Assembly (NCBI RefSeq): GCF_014138265.1
Contig: NZ_JACGXL010000007.1
Span: 186,001-250,000, forward strand
Direction of reading: 5' to 3'
Length of the DNA stretch: 64,000 bases
Source: Dokdonella fugitiva
GTDB taxonomy: Bacteria; Pseudomonadota; Gammaproteobacteria; Xanthomonadales; Rhodanobacteraceae
Positions 8,539 to 19,095 of the stretch are shown here, piece after piece. Each line of letters starts with the position of its first letter. Positions within the stretch are counted from its first letter, which is position 1. The position numbers and the translations under genes are program-made. Below the pieces are notes generated by a model. That model was not told where the DNA came from, did no database searches, and saw only the letters and a list, made by a program, of their open reading frames with translations.

Positions 8539-10800
8539 TCAGTGCGGCGCGAGCGCCTGCTCGACGACCGCCTGGGTCAGCACGGTCGGCAGCGCGCGGC
8601 CGGGACCGGCTTCGCCGGCACGGAACACCACGTACAGCGGCACGCCGACCGCCTTGTAGTCCTGCAGGAACGCAGTGATCGCGGGATCGACGTTGGTCCA
8701 GTCCGCGGTCATGAGCACCGCGTTGCTGCGCTTGAGCAGGTCGCGGAACGCATCGGTGTCGAGCACCGCCTTCTCGTTGACCTTGCAGGTCACGCACCAG
8801 TCCGCGCCGACGTCGACGAACACGCTGCGGCCTTCGGCGCGCAGGCTCGCGAGGCGCTCGGCCGAATACGGGATCGTGTCGCTCGTGGCCGCGCGCGCGG
8901 CTGGTGCCTCGATGCGTGCGATCTGCGCGATCGGCAGCAGCGCCGCGAGCACCACGACGACCGCGATCACCCGCTGCATAGGATGGCCCTGGTAGCGGTG
9001 GCGTTCCCACCACCACAGGCCGAGCGCGAGCACGGTCGCGCCGATCAGGACCCAGCCGATCGCGTCGATGCCGCGCTGGTTGCCGAGTACCCAGGCCAGC
9101 CACACCGCGGTGAGGTACATCGGGAACGCGAGGAACTGCTTGAGCGTTTCCATCCATGCGCCGGGACGCGGCAGGCGCGCGGCGAGCGCGGGCACGAAGC
9201 CTACGAGCAGGAACGGCAACGCGAGGCCGAGGCCGAGCGCGAGGAACACGAGCAGCGCGACGAACGAGGACGCCGCGAATGCGTAGGCGAGCGCCGAGCC
9301 CATGAACGGTGCCGTGCACGGACTCGCGACGACGACCGCGAGCACGCCGGTGAAGAAGTCGCCGGCCGCGCCGCCGCGGTTGCTGAGGCCTTGGCCGACG
9401 CCGGCGAGACCGGCGCCGATGTTGTAGACCCCCGACAACGACAGGCCGATCGCGAACAGGATGTAGACGAGCACCGCTACGAACACCGGCTGCTGCAGCT
9501 GGAAGCCCCAGCCGAGCGCCTGACCCGCCGCGCGCAGGCCGACCACGGCGAGGCCGATCGCCGCGAACGCGACGAGCACGCCCGCGGTGTACACGAGCGC
9601 GTGCTTGCGTGCCTTCTCCGAGCTCTCGCCGCTCTGCGCGAGACCGAGCACCTTGAGCGAGAGCACCGGCAGCACGCACGGCATGAGGTTGAGCACGAGG
9701 CCGCCGAGCAGCGCGAGCAGCAGCGCGCCGAGGATGCCGCCGAGGCCCGGCGCCGGCGGCGTGCTGCGCAGCGCGTTGTCGTCCTGCTTCGGCGTCGCCG
9801 TCGCCGTGGGTGTGGCTTCGGCCGCGACGCTTTTCGGTGGCGCGACGAACGACGCCTTCGCGGCCGCGAGCTGGTCCGCCGTGGCCGCGGGCAGGTCGAC
9901 CGACACGTCCTTCTGCATGACCGGATAGCAGATGCCGTTCTCGAGGCAGCCCTGGTACTCCGCGTGCAGCTTCACGGTCTGCGCTTCGCCGCGCTCGCGC
10001 AGCAGGCCGATCGGCAGTTCGACCTGGTCGAAGTAGACCTTGACCGTGCCGAAGTGCTCGTCGGTGTGGTCGACGCCCGCGGGCCACTGCGGCGCACCGA
10101 GCGTGACGCCACCGCCGTCGGCGAGCGTGACCGTGCTCTTGTCGCGGTACAGGTAGTAGTTCTTCGGCATCGTCCAGCGCGCGAGGATCGCGGTCGGGCT
10201 CTGCGCGATCGCCTCGAACACGAACGCCTGCTCGGCCGGCAGCGGCGCGGTGTCGACCGCGCCCGCATTGCCACCACCGAGCTGCAGGCCGCCGCCGTTG
10301 CCGCCGGCGAGCGGATTCGCGGGCGCACTCGTGGCGGGGCCTGCCGTCGCTGCGTCCGCGCCGAGGTTCAGCGTGACCGTGGTCGGATGCGGCGGATAGC
10401 AGATCTTCGGATCGGTCTCGTGGCAGCCCTGCACGGTCAGCGACAGCGTGATGCTCTTCGCCGCCGCGTCGGCGAGCGTGTACGGCAGGGTCGCGTCGAT
10501 CGCGTGATGGTAGACCTCGACTTCGCCGAGGAACTCGTCCTGCTTCTTCTCGCCCGCGGGCAGCTCGAGCGTGCCGAGCGCGAGGCCTGCCTGCGACGTC
10601 TTCGCCTTGATGCGCGAGCGGTACAGGTAGTAGTCGGGCGCGATGTCCCAGTGCAGCGCGAGCTTGCCGGCGCCGGCGGTCTTCGCGTCGAGCCTGAAGG
10701 CCTGCTCGACCGGCAGCAGGCCGTCCTCCTGCGCGTACGCGGCGCCGGCCGCGAGGGCGAGCAGGAACGTGGCGGTCAAGCCGGTGAGCAGGCTGCGCAT
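8539..10800 (-). CDS. dsbD: Thiol:disulfide interchange protein DsbD with doubled N-terminal domain
   Basis: This 753-residue inner-membrane protein passes electrons from cytoplasmic thioredoxin to periplasmic thiol carriers. A signal peptide ([20 protein letters not shown]...AYA) precedes two DsbD-alpha-like domains, each with a YYLYR segment and paired cysteines ([13 protein letters not shown] and [11 protein letters not shown]). The membrane domain carries the paired cysteines in [13 protein letters not shown] and [11 protein letters not shown]. The C-terminal thioredoxin-like domain has [11 protein letters not shown]. coli DsbD has about 565 residues and one alpha domain, so the second copy explains the extra length. 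I chose ATG 10798-10800 for its signal peptide and GGAGTG ribosome site; the upstream ATG (10869) would bury the signal peptide. Confidence 0.94.
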   Translation of the reverse strand: MRSLLTGLTATFLLALAAGAAYAQEDGLLPVEQAFRLDAKTAGAGKLALHWDIAPDYYLYRSRIKAKTSQAGLALGTLELPAGEKKQDEFLGEVEVYHHAIDATLPYTLADAAAKSITLSLTVQGCHETDPKICYPPHPTTVTLNLGADAATAGPATSAPANPLAGGNGGGLQLGGGNAGAVDTAPLPAEQAFVFEAIAQSPTAILARWTMPKNYYLYRDKSTVTLADGGGVTLGAPQWPAGVDHTDEHFGTVKVYFDQVELPIGLLRERGEAQTVKLHAEYQGCLENGICYPVMQKDVSVDLPAATADQLAAAKASFVAPPKSVAAEATPTATATPKQDDNALRSTPPAPGLGGILGALLLALLGGLVLNLMPCVLPVLSLKVLGLAQSGESSEKARKHALVYTAGVLVAFAAIGLAVVGLRAAGQALGWGFQLQQPVFVAVLVYILFAIGLSLSGVYNIGAGLAGVGQGLSNRGGAAGDFFTGVLAVVVASPCTAPFMGSALAYAFAASSFVALLVFLALGLGLALPFLLVGFVPALAARLPRPGAWMETLKQFLAFPMYLTAVWLAWVLGNQRGIDAIGWVLIGATVLALGLWWWERHRYQGHPMQRVIAVVVVLAALLPIAQIARIEAPAARAATSDTIPYSAERLASLRAEGRSVFVDVGADWCVTCKVNEKAVLDTDAFRDLLKRSNAVLMTADWTNVDPAITAFLQDYKAVGVPLYVVFRAGEAGPGRALPTVLTQAVVEQALAPH

Positions 10801-10865
10801 CGGAAAGGCACTCCGTCGGATCGGTATCAGGGGACCGCGCTTGGACCGCGGATCTTGCAGGACGT

Positions 10866-11216
10866 TCATCGCGGATGGGTGGCTGCGCCCGGCGATCCAA
10901 GGCCGGCGCAGGCCTGCTCGAGCCAGGCGAGGTAGCCGGGCGCACCGTCGACCGCCTCGAACACGAGCAACTCGGGCACCTCGTACGGATGCAGCGCGGC
11001 GATGCGCGCCTTCAACGCTTCGATCCGCGCGGGCACCGTCTTGGCGAGCAGCAGCAGCTCCGCGTCGACCTGCACGTCATCGTTCCAGCGGTACGTCGAC
11101 GTCATGCCCGGCAGCACCTGCACGCAGGCGGCGAGGCGCTCGTCGACGAGTGCGCGCGCGATGCGCGCGGCGGTATCGGCGTCGGGACAGCTGCAATGGA
11201 CTACGACGGCGGCCAT
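10866..11216 (-). CDS. cutA: Divalent-cation tolerance protein CutA
   Basis: This 116-residue protein is a trimeric CutA1 protein linked to copper and other divalent metals; its exact role is unsettled. It shows [20 protein letters not shown], the [17 protein letters not shown] core and the [11 protein letters not shown] motif of the family. The ATG at 11214-11216 gives the standard N-terminus. It lies 65 bp upstream of dsbD on the same strand, a common pairing in proteobacteria. Confidence 0.94.
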   Translation of the reverse strand: MAAVVVHCSCPDADTAARIARALVDERLAACVQVLPGMTSTYRWNDDVQVDAELLLLAKTVPARIEALKARIAALHPYEVPELLVFEAVDGAPGYLAWLEQACAGLGSPGAATHPR

Positions 11217-11286
11217 GGCGATCGGCGGCGGAGCGGGCCGCCGATCATCGCACGTGGGCCGGACGCGCGCAGCGCCCATGCGCTGC

Positions 11287-11381
11287 TGTGGGAGCGGCGG
11301 AAGCCGTGATGCTTTTCTCGGTCCTCGCCCCGAGAGCATCGCGGCTTCCGCCGCTCCCACACGAGCTCGCCTCGTCATGGG
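11287..11381. repeat. Palindromic REP-like element, copy 1
   Basis: Two 26-base arms (TGTGGGAGCGGCGGAAGCC... and complement, one mismatch) flank a 43-base loop. The same arms recur at 54773-54845. A related half-element, GGGAGCGACTTCAGTCGC, follows near 11394-11412. GTGGGAGCGGC-type repeats of this kind are common extragenic palindromes in pseudomonads and xanthomonads. Confidence 0.8.
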
Positions 11382-11462
11382 AGCGACTTCAGTCGCGATG
11401 CTTCGAACGGGATCGACTCATCGCAATGCGCGCGCCCGCTCGCGCACACCATCCCCACCCAA

Positions 11463-11483
11463 CCCTCCCCTCGAAGGGGAGGG
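11463..11483 (-). terminator. Hairpin after the endonuclease I gene
   Basis: A perfect 9-bp stem, CCCTCCCCT-CGA-AGGGGAGGG, lies 20 bases beyond the stop codon of the gene read on the minus strand. There is no U-tract, so it may be a weak terminator or a dispersed repeat; the adjoining CACCCAACCCTCCCC context is a common proteobacterial intergenic motif. Confidence 0.5.
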
Positions 11484-11502
11484 CTGAATGCGCGCAAGCG
11501 GC

Positions 11503-13728
11503 TTACGGCGCTGCTTCGAACCCGCTCGCGAAGATCACGTCGCTCGGCACGACCGGCTCGCACACCGCGGGCTCGCTCGATTCGAACAGCGCGCGCGTCG
11601 CCCATTCCGGATGGTCGACGAACGGGTTGCGGTTGCCCTGGAAGCTCTGGATCACGTCGTTGCGCGCGACTTCCTCGGCGTCGGGCGGATCCTGCAGGTG
11701 CCATTCGAGCAGGGTGGCGAGGATGCCCATGTACGCCTTCGCCGCGGTGTTGCTCGTGATCACGATGAGGCTGCGGTTGTCGGTGAGCTCGAGATCGGGG
11801 ATCACGCCGTCGTGCGCGGCCTCGGCGGCGATGCCTTCGTAGCGGATCGCCATGTAGAACATCGCGCGCGCCATCTCGCCCTTGCGGTGGTTCCAGACTT
11901 CGAACGAACCTGCGTTGCCGTCGGGCGAGCGCACCCAGTTCGAATTGCCGGGGTAGGTGCCGCTGCCGCCGCCGACGCCGTTGTTCGCTTCGGTCGTGAG
12001 TTCGGTGCAACCGCTCGTGCAGTCGTCGTACGGCTTGTTGCCGCGGCTCGCGTTCTGGTCGGTGTCCGACAACCACAGCATGTGCGTGTCGGTGTACGCG
12101 GCGAGGCTGCTGTTGGCGAAGCCGAGCGAGTTCGGCCAGGTGTGCTCGCGGTTGTACGTGATGCCGCTGCCGATGCCGGCGCGGTCGCTGCCGATCGTGT
12201 ACGAGCGGTTGCGATAGACGTCGATCATCTTCGCGGCGTCGTTCGGGTCCTGTTGCGCGACCTCGAGGATCGTCCACGTGTTGGTGCCCGAGCCGCTGTA
12301 CGGATAGACCGTGTGGCCCTTGATCGTCTGGTGCAGCGAGCAGCGCAGCTGTTCCGGGGTGCTCGGGTTCACGTGCGCGTAGTAGCCGTCGAGCGTGCCG
12401 GTGGCGACCTGGAACGCGACGACGACGTCGGCCGTCATCGCGACCGAATCGAGGTCGTGCACGCCGCTCGCTCGGATCGTGAACGTGCAGCTCCCGCCCG
12501 CGGGCAGCACGCTCGCCGGCGTGAGCGTGCGCTGCGCGCCGCTGCCCGCTTCGTCGAGCGCGATCGGCGAAGCGTCGCAGCTCAGCGCGAACGCGTTCGA
12601 GGTCGTCACCGGTTCGCTGAACGTCACGCGCACGTCGCTCGCGATCGCGACGTTGGTCGCGCCGTTCGCGGGTTCGGTCGAGACGACCGTCGGCGGCGCG
12701 GTCGTGGGGTCGAGCGTCGTGAACGTGACCGTGTAGTCGGCCGCGAGCGGATCGGGCGTGCCGTCGACGTCGCTGACGCGTGTGGCGAGGATCGTCCAGG
12801 TGCAGCTCTCGTTCGCGGCGAATGCGCTCGACGGTGTCAGCGTGTACGTGGCCGGGCCGCCGCTGACCGTCGCCGTGTGCGTGCCGGAGACGGAACAGCT
12901 GATCGAGTACCACGGATCGGTCGTCGTCACCGCTTCGCTGAACGCGACGCCGAGCACGGCGCCCGTCGCGACGCCGCTCGCACCCGCGGCCGGCGTCGTC
13001 GACGTGACCGCCGGCGGCAGATCGACCGGCGGATCGCCCGCGATCGCGAACTGCACGTCGTCGATCGCGAGGCCGTCTTCGGCGCCCGCGATGTCGGCGT
13101 CGATCCAGCGCACCCACAGGTGCGTGCCGGGCGCGAGCGACAGCCCGGCGATCGTGCCGGAGATCGCGATGCGGTTCGCGGCGAGGTTGCCGTCGAGCGC
13201 ACCGACCGCTGCGGACGTGTTCGGCGAGGCGAAGTCGAGTGCGTCGACGTCGACCCAGGTCGCTGCCGCGTCGTTGATCGACGTCGCATCGAGGCTGTAC
13301 TGGAAATCGAGGCGGTCGCTGCGGCCGGTCGCGCCGAGGCGCCACTGTTCGCCCGCGTAGTTCACGTCGACATGGTTGACGACGAGGCTGCTGTCGTTGC
13401 CGAGTTCGGCGCCGATCAGCGGCTGCAGCGAGCCCGAGCGCAGCACGCCGAGCGCGCGCTCGGCGGTGCCGCTCGCGCCGTAGCTGTAGGTGTTGCCGGC
13501 CGCCGTGCTGCCGGTGTCGGCGGCATACGTGCCGTTCGCGTTCGTGCCGGCCTCGACGAAGTGCCAGCCGGCGGGCAGGGCCGAGCCGGTGCCGGTCGCG
13601 GCGAGCGTGTCGAAATGCTCGAGCGCGGGCGAGCCGACGACGAGCGAAACGTATTGCGCGTGCGCGGCCGGGGCCGACGCGAGGAAAAGAAGGAGTGCGG
13701 CGCCGAAGGCGCCCTTGGTGTACTGCAT
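11503..13728 (-). CDS. Secreted endonuclease I-family nuclease with Ig-like domains and GFE tail
   Basis: This 741-residue protein has a clear signal peptide (ALLLFLASAPAAHA). An N-terminal lectin-like anchor region (about 25-230) with a DDVQFAIAG end is followed by two SbsA-type Ig-like (Big_5) domains (about 236-340 and 344-435), each with a FSE.VTT motif. The C-terminal endonuclease I domain (about 443-715) has YNREHTWPNSLG with the catalytic histidine, RGNKPYDDC and the helical ARAMFYMAIRYEG. Such enzymes degrade extracellular DNA or RNA. The protein ends VIFASGFEAAP, matching the tail on seven other exported proteins in this window. Start codon and signal peptide agree. Confidence 0.88.
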   Translation of the reverse strand: MQYTKGAFGAALLLFLASAPAAHAQYVSLVVGSPALEHFDTLAATGTGSALPAGWHFVEAGTNANGTYAADTGSTAAGNTYSYGASGTAERALGVLRSGSLQPLIGAELGNDSSLVVNHVDVNYAGEQWRLGATGRSDRLDFQYSLDATSINDAAATWVDVDALDFASPNTSAAVGALDGNLAANRIAISGTIAGLSLAPGTHLWVRWIDADIAGAEDGLAIDDVQFAIAGDPPVDLPPAVTSTTPAAGASGVATGAVLGVAFSEAVTTTDPWYSISCSVSGTHTATVSGGPATYTLTPSSAFAANESCTWTILATRVSDVDGTPDPLAADYTVTFTTLDPTTAPPTVVSTEPANGATNVAIASDVRVTFSEPVTTSNAFALSCDASPIALDEAGSGAQRTLTPASVLPAGGSCTFTIRASGVHDLDSVAMTADVVVAFQVATGTLDGYYAHVNPSTPEQLRCSLHQTIKGHTVYPYSGSGTNTWTILEVAQQDPNDAAKMIDVYRNRSYTIGSDRAGIGSGITYNREHTWPNSLGFANSSLAAYTDTHMLWLSDTDQNASRGNKPYDDCTSGCTELTTEANNGVGGGSGTYPGNSNWVRSPDGNAGSFEVWNHRKGEMARAMFYMAIRYEGIAAEAAHDGVIPDLELTDNRSLIVITSNTAAKAYMGILATLLEWHLQDPPDAEEVARNDVIQSFQGNRNPFVDHPEWATRALFESSEPAVCEPVVPSDVIFASGFEAAP

Positions 13729-13886
13729 GCGGATTCCCCAGGACGGGCCCGCGCACCGTGCGCAGGCCTGCGCTCCGGACTATAGGCGGTCGGCGTGACG
13801 GTTGTCGCCACGCACTTGAATCGCCCGGCGGGGGCGCCATCTGGGATGCAGCCGTCGCGCCCCTTTCCTGGGGCCGACTTCGTCGC

Positions 13887-13892
13887 TAAAAT
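13887..13892 (+). promoter_or_regulatory. Possible groESL -10 box
   Basis: TAAAAT lies directly before the CIRCE-like element and would place the transcription start within it, the usual arrangement for HrcA repression. No good -35 hexamer or heat-shock sigma-32 promoter is recognisable. Confidence 0.3.
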
Positions 13893-13918
13893 TGGCACTC
13901 AGCACGAGCAAGTGCTAA
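13892..13918 (+). promoter_or_regulatory. CIRCE-like HrcA operator
   Basis: TTGGCACTC, nine bases, then AAGTGCTAA. The CIRCE consensus is TTAGCACTC-N9-GAGTGCTAA, so each arm has one change and the spacing is exact. It lies about 47 bases before the groES start, as expected for repression by HrcA, whose gene is not in this window. Confidence 0.85.
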
Positions 13919-15967
<2,049 letters not shown>

Positions 15968-16033
15968 TCCAGGCAACGCCGTTCGTCCCGAGCTCAGGCG
16001 CGCAGCGTCGAAGTCGAAGGACAAGCAGCAACG

Positions 16034-16065
16034 AAAAGCCCCGCGGCGATGCGGGGCTTTTTTTT
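16034..16065 (+). terminator. Intrinsic terminator of groESL
   Basis: AAAAGCCCCGC, a six-base loop, then GCGGGGCTTTT continuing into a run of eight T. This is a textbook rho-independent terminator, perfectly paired. Confidence 0.95.
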
Positions 16066-16195
16066 CCGCGCGCAGCATCTCCATCACGCACGACGCCGAC
16101 GCGAGCCGCGTGATATCCGGCCGCCCATTTCCCCGCTTGCAATGACGCAGACGGCCGCATCGCGCGGTCGCTTCGTCGTCGAACAGGGGAGCCGC

Positions 16196-18937
16196 ATGAC
16201 CGACCATCCTTCACCCGCAAGGGCCGCGCATGCGCGTGGTTCACGGCGCGCCTCACCTGCGCGCTCGTGCGCACACGCACTTCGCCATGTCGCCGCGATG
16301 CTGTTCGCTGTGCTCGCAAGCCTGTCGATCGCGCATGCCGATCCCGACCCGTTCGTGTTCGAGAGCCACGCGCCCGGCGACGTCGGCGGCGGCCTCGCCG
16401 TCGGCGTCAATCCGGTCGGCATCACGTTCCGCCTGCTGCAGCGGACAGAGCTCAGCGAGATCGGCATCTACGCGCGGGGCAACGGCACGCAGAGCGTGTA
16501 CGGCGCGCTGTACCGCATTGCCACGCCCGACACCGTGCCCGACGTCGCCGGCGACAGCCGCCTCGTCGGCACGACGTTGCTGCAGCCGTCGACGACGACG
16601 GCCGATGTCGCCGGACCGCTCGCCGTCACGCTCGAACCGGGCTGGTATGCGATCACGACCGGCACCGGCCGCTACGGCGCGACCGCGTCGACCTGGGCCA
16701 TCACCCTGCCGAACGTCTGCGCGACGTGGCCGTGCCCGACCCAGGCCGGCCAGACCGTCGGCCCGTACACGGTGAACGCGACGACCAACGCGCGCTCGCT
16801 GCAGGGCACGACCGTGCGCATCTTCGCGCGCGGCCAGGCGCTGCCGCCGTCGCCGTCGTCGCCGACCGACTTCCTGGTCGAGAGCGCGCGCGTTTCGGCG
16901 TGGAAGTCGACCCAGACGAGCGGCATGGTCTCGCCGGGTCGTGCCGTCGCGGTGCGCTTCGCCGTCGATCGCCCTGCGCGCGTGCGTCGTGTGAGCGCAT
17001 GGATGTTCTCCGGCAGCGGTAGCGTCTACGCCGCGATCGTGCGCATCGCCGGACCGACCGCGAACACACCGTTCCCGGCCACGACCGCGTTCACCGCCGC
17101 GCTCGCCGGCTCGGCCGTGTTCGACGTCGGCAGTGGCGCTGACGAATACGGCGTGGACCTGCCCGATATCGCGCTCGCGCCGGGTTCGTACGCGCTCGTG
17201 ATCGGCTCGGGCCTGTTCGGCGCGGGGGGTTCGGCACTCATGCTCAGCGTCGTCGACCAGGTCGTCATCGACGATGCGCTGCTATGGAACAGCGCATGGG
17301 GCCCGTTCTGGGCCCCGGCGACACCGACCGACCACTACGCCGTGCGACTCGCAGGCGTCGTGCCCGAACTCGCCGCGGACCCGGTCGCGTTCGGCGACGT
17401 GCCGCTCGGCGTCGAGGCGACGCGCGCCGTCACCCTGCGCAACCTGCGCGCGGGCGACCTGCATCTTTCCGGCATCGCACTCGGCGCCGGCGCCGCCGAC
17501 GGCTTCGCGCTCGACGCGGATGCCGCCACGTGCGCGAACGTGACCCTGCCCGCGCAGGGCGAGTGCACGTTCTCGTTGCACTTCACGCCCGTCGCGCTCG
17601 GCGCGCAGGCGGCGCGCATCGACGTCGCGAGCGACGGCGTGCCGGCGACGTTCGCGGTCGCGGCGAGCGGCAACGGCATCGCGGCGTGGACGGTCACGCC
17701 GAGCGCGGGCGCGCACGGTTCGATCGCACCCGCGACGCCGCAGGTCGTCGGCGACGGCGGCAGCCTCGCCTTCACGCTCGCGGCGGAACCCGGCTACCAC
17801 GTCGACGTGGTCGGCGGCAGCTGCGGCGGCATGCTCGCGGGCACCGTCTACACCGTCGCCGCAGTACACGCCGATTGCACGATCGAAGCGAGCTTCGCGC
17901 TCGATCCGGCGACTGCGTTCACGCTGCTCGGCGGTTCGCCGCAGTCGACCGCGGTCGACACCGCGTTCGCGGCGTCGCTCGACGTGCGCGTGACCAACGC
18001 GGCTGGTATCGGCGTCCCCGGCACCGTGGTCGCGTTCGCCGTGCCGACGAGTGGCGCGAGCGCGCTCGTCGCGGCGAGCGCGCAGACCGACGCCGACGGC
18101 ATCGCGCGCGTCGACGCGCGCGCGAATACGATCGCGGGCCGCTACGACGTGAGCGCGAGCGTGGCCGGGCTCGCGGGATCGGTCGCGTTCGAGCTGGAGA
18201 ACCTCGCCGGCCCGGCCACGCACGTCGCAGCCGTCGACGGTGCGCAGCAATCCACGGTCGTCGAGACCGCTTTCGCCGCACCGCTCGCGGTGCGCGTGAG
18301 CGATGCGCACGACAATCCGGTCGGCGGCGCGATGGTCGCGTTCACCGCGCCCGCGAGCGGTGCGAGCGCGAACGTCTCCGCAGCGGCGGTCGCGACCGAC
18401 GCCGACGGCCGTGCCGCCGTCGCGGCGACCGCCAACGCGATCGTCGGCGGCTACGCGGTCGTCGCGACCGTCGTGGGCACGGCCGAATCCGCTTCGTTCG
18501 CGTTGCAGAACCTCGCGCCCGACGTCGCGCTCGCGCTGGCGATCGACGACGGCCGCGACTATGTCCGCTACGGCGACACGCTCGTCTACGACGTCGTCGT
18601 GAGCAACCACGGCAGTGCGATCGCGCGCGACGTCGACGTCGCGGCGGACCTGCCGGCGGGCATCGACGCGAACGCGGCGAGCTGGAGCTGCATCGACGCG
18701 GCGTCCGGCGCGTGCGGCGCCGGCGGCAGCGGTGCGCTGCTCGACCACGCGACCGTCGCGGCGAACGGCAGCGTGCATTACCTGCTCGCCGCCCCCGTAC
18801 GTGCCGACGCGCCCGGCGCGACGATCGAAGTCGGCGCGAGCACCACGGGCGTCTATGCGGGCGACATCGCGAACGCGACCGACACCGGCTGGCTGGTCGT
18901 GTTCCGCGACGGCTTCGAGGCGAAGTCCGGCGACTGA
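16196..18937 (+). CDS. Secreted multi-domain protein with Ig-like repeats and GFE tail
   Basis: This protein of about 913 residues starts at ATG 16196, just after GGGGAG; the frame is open further upstream but would begin inside the groESL terminator. A long, arginine-rich N-region leads into a signal peptide (MLFAVLASLSIAHA). It then shows two similar anchor-type beta modules (about 45-211 and 222-385), an ASPM-SPD2-Hydin-like domain (about 388-495), an InlB B-repeat-like segment (about 498-568), two Big_1/invasin-like domains that repeat each other (about 575-672 and 673-771), and a DUF11-like domain (about 775-898). It ends VVFRDGFEAKSGD. There is no enzymatic motif, so a surface or extracellular adhesive role is inferred. 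Confidence 0.82.
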   Translation: MTDHPSPARAAHARGSRRASPARSCAHALRHVAAMLFAVLASLSIAHADPDPFVFESHAPGDVGGGLAVGVNPVGITFRLLQRTELSEIGIYARGNGTQSVYGALYRIATPDTVPDVAGDSRLVGTTLLQPSTTTADVAGPLAVTLEPGWYAITTGTGRYGATASTWAITLPNVCATWPCPTQAGQTVGPYTVNATTNARSLQGTTVRIFARGQALPPSPSSPTDFLVESARVSAWKSTQTSGMVSPGRAVAVRFAVDRPARVRRVSAWMFSGSGSVYAAIVRIAGPTANTPFPATTAFTAALAGSAVFDVGSGADEYGVDLPDIALAPGSYALVIGSGLFGAGGSALMLSVVDQVVIDDALLWNSAWGPFWAPATPTDHYAVRLAGVVPELAADPVAFGDVPLGVEATRAVTLRNLRAGDLHLSGIALGAGAADGFALDADAATCANVTLPAQGECTFSLHFTPVALGAQAARIDVASDGVPATFAVAASGNGIAAWTVTPSAGAHGSIAPATPQVVGDGGSLAFTLAAEPGYHVDVVGGSCGGMLAGTVYTVAAVHADCTIEASFALDPATAFTLLGGSPQSTAVDTAFAASLDVRVTNAAGIGVPGTVVAFAVPTSGASALVAASAQTDADGIARVDARANTIAGRYDVSASVAGLAGSVAFELENLAGPATHVAAVDGAQQSTVVETAFAAPLAVRVSDAHDNPVGGAMVAFTAPASGASANVSAAAVATDADGRAAVAATANAIVGGYAVVATVVGTAESASFALQNLAPDVALALAIDDGRDYVRYGDTLVYDVVVSNHGSAIARDVDVAADLPAGIDANAASWSCIDAASGACGAGGSGALLDHATVAANGSVHYLLAAPVRADAPGATIEVGASTTGVYAGDIANATDTGWLVVFRDGFEAKSGD

Positions 18938-18947
18938 AGCGCTCCGG

Positions 18948-18989
18948 CCGCCGCCGCATCCGCCGCACGACGGCGGCTTGCGGCGGCGG
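18948..18989 (+). terminator. Hairpin after the Ig-repeat protein gene
   Basis: The outer stem CCGCCGCCGCA/TGCGGCGGCGG encloses an inner stem CCGCCG/CGGCGG with a five-base loop. It begins 11 bases after the stop codon. It is very stable and has no T-tract. Confidence 0.5.
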
Positions 18990-19095
18990 ACCTTACGCCT
19001 GCGGGAGCGACCCGCTACAGTGGCCGGTGGACCGCCGGCGCACGGCGGCCCCCGCGGGTCCGGGCGATGGCCCGGACGTTCGCAGCAGTCGGATC

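Noticed and set aside
8041..10935. 964-residue plus-strand open frame opposite dsbD and tlpA
   Set aside because: Highly Arg-rich composition with no domain; it mirrors the dsbD coding frame.
7442..10945. 1167-residue minus-strand frame running into aroQ
   Set aside because: Only its last 146 residues (aroQ) are real; the rest is a frame shadow of dsbD and the thioredoxin gene.
16049..16195. Upstream start for the Ig-repeat protein
   Set aside because: It would begin inside the groESL terminator and lacks a ribosome site; ATG 16196 has both a ribosome site and a signal peptide.
17284..19095. 600-residue N-terminal extension of the winged-helix regulator
   Set aside because: It runs in a different frame from the real upstream gene and is Arg-rich; the conserved winged helix starts at ATG 19096.
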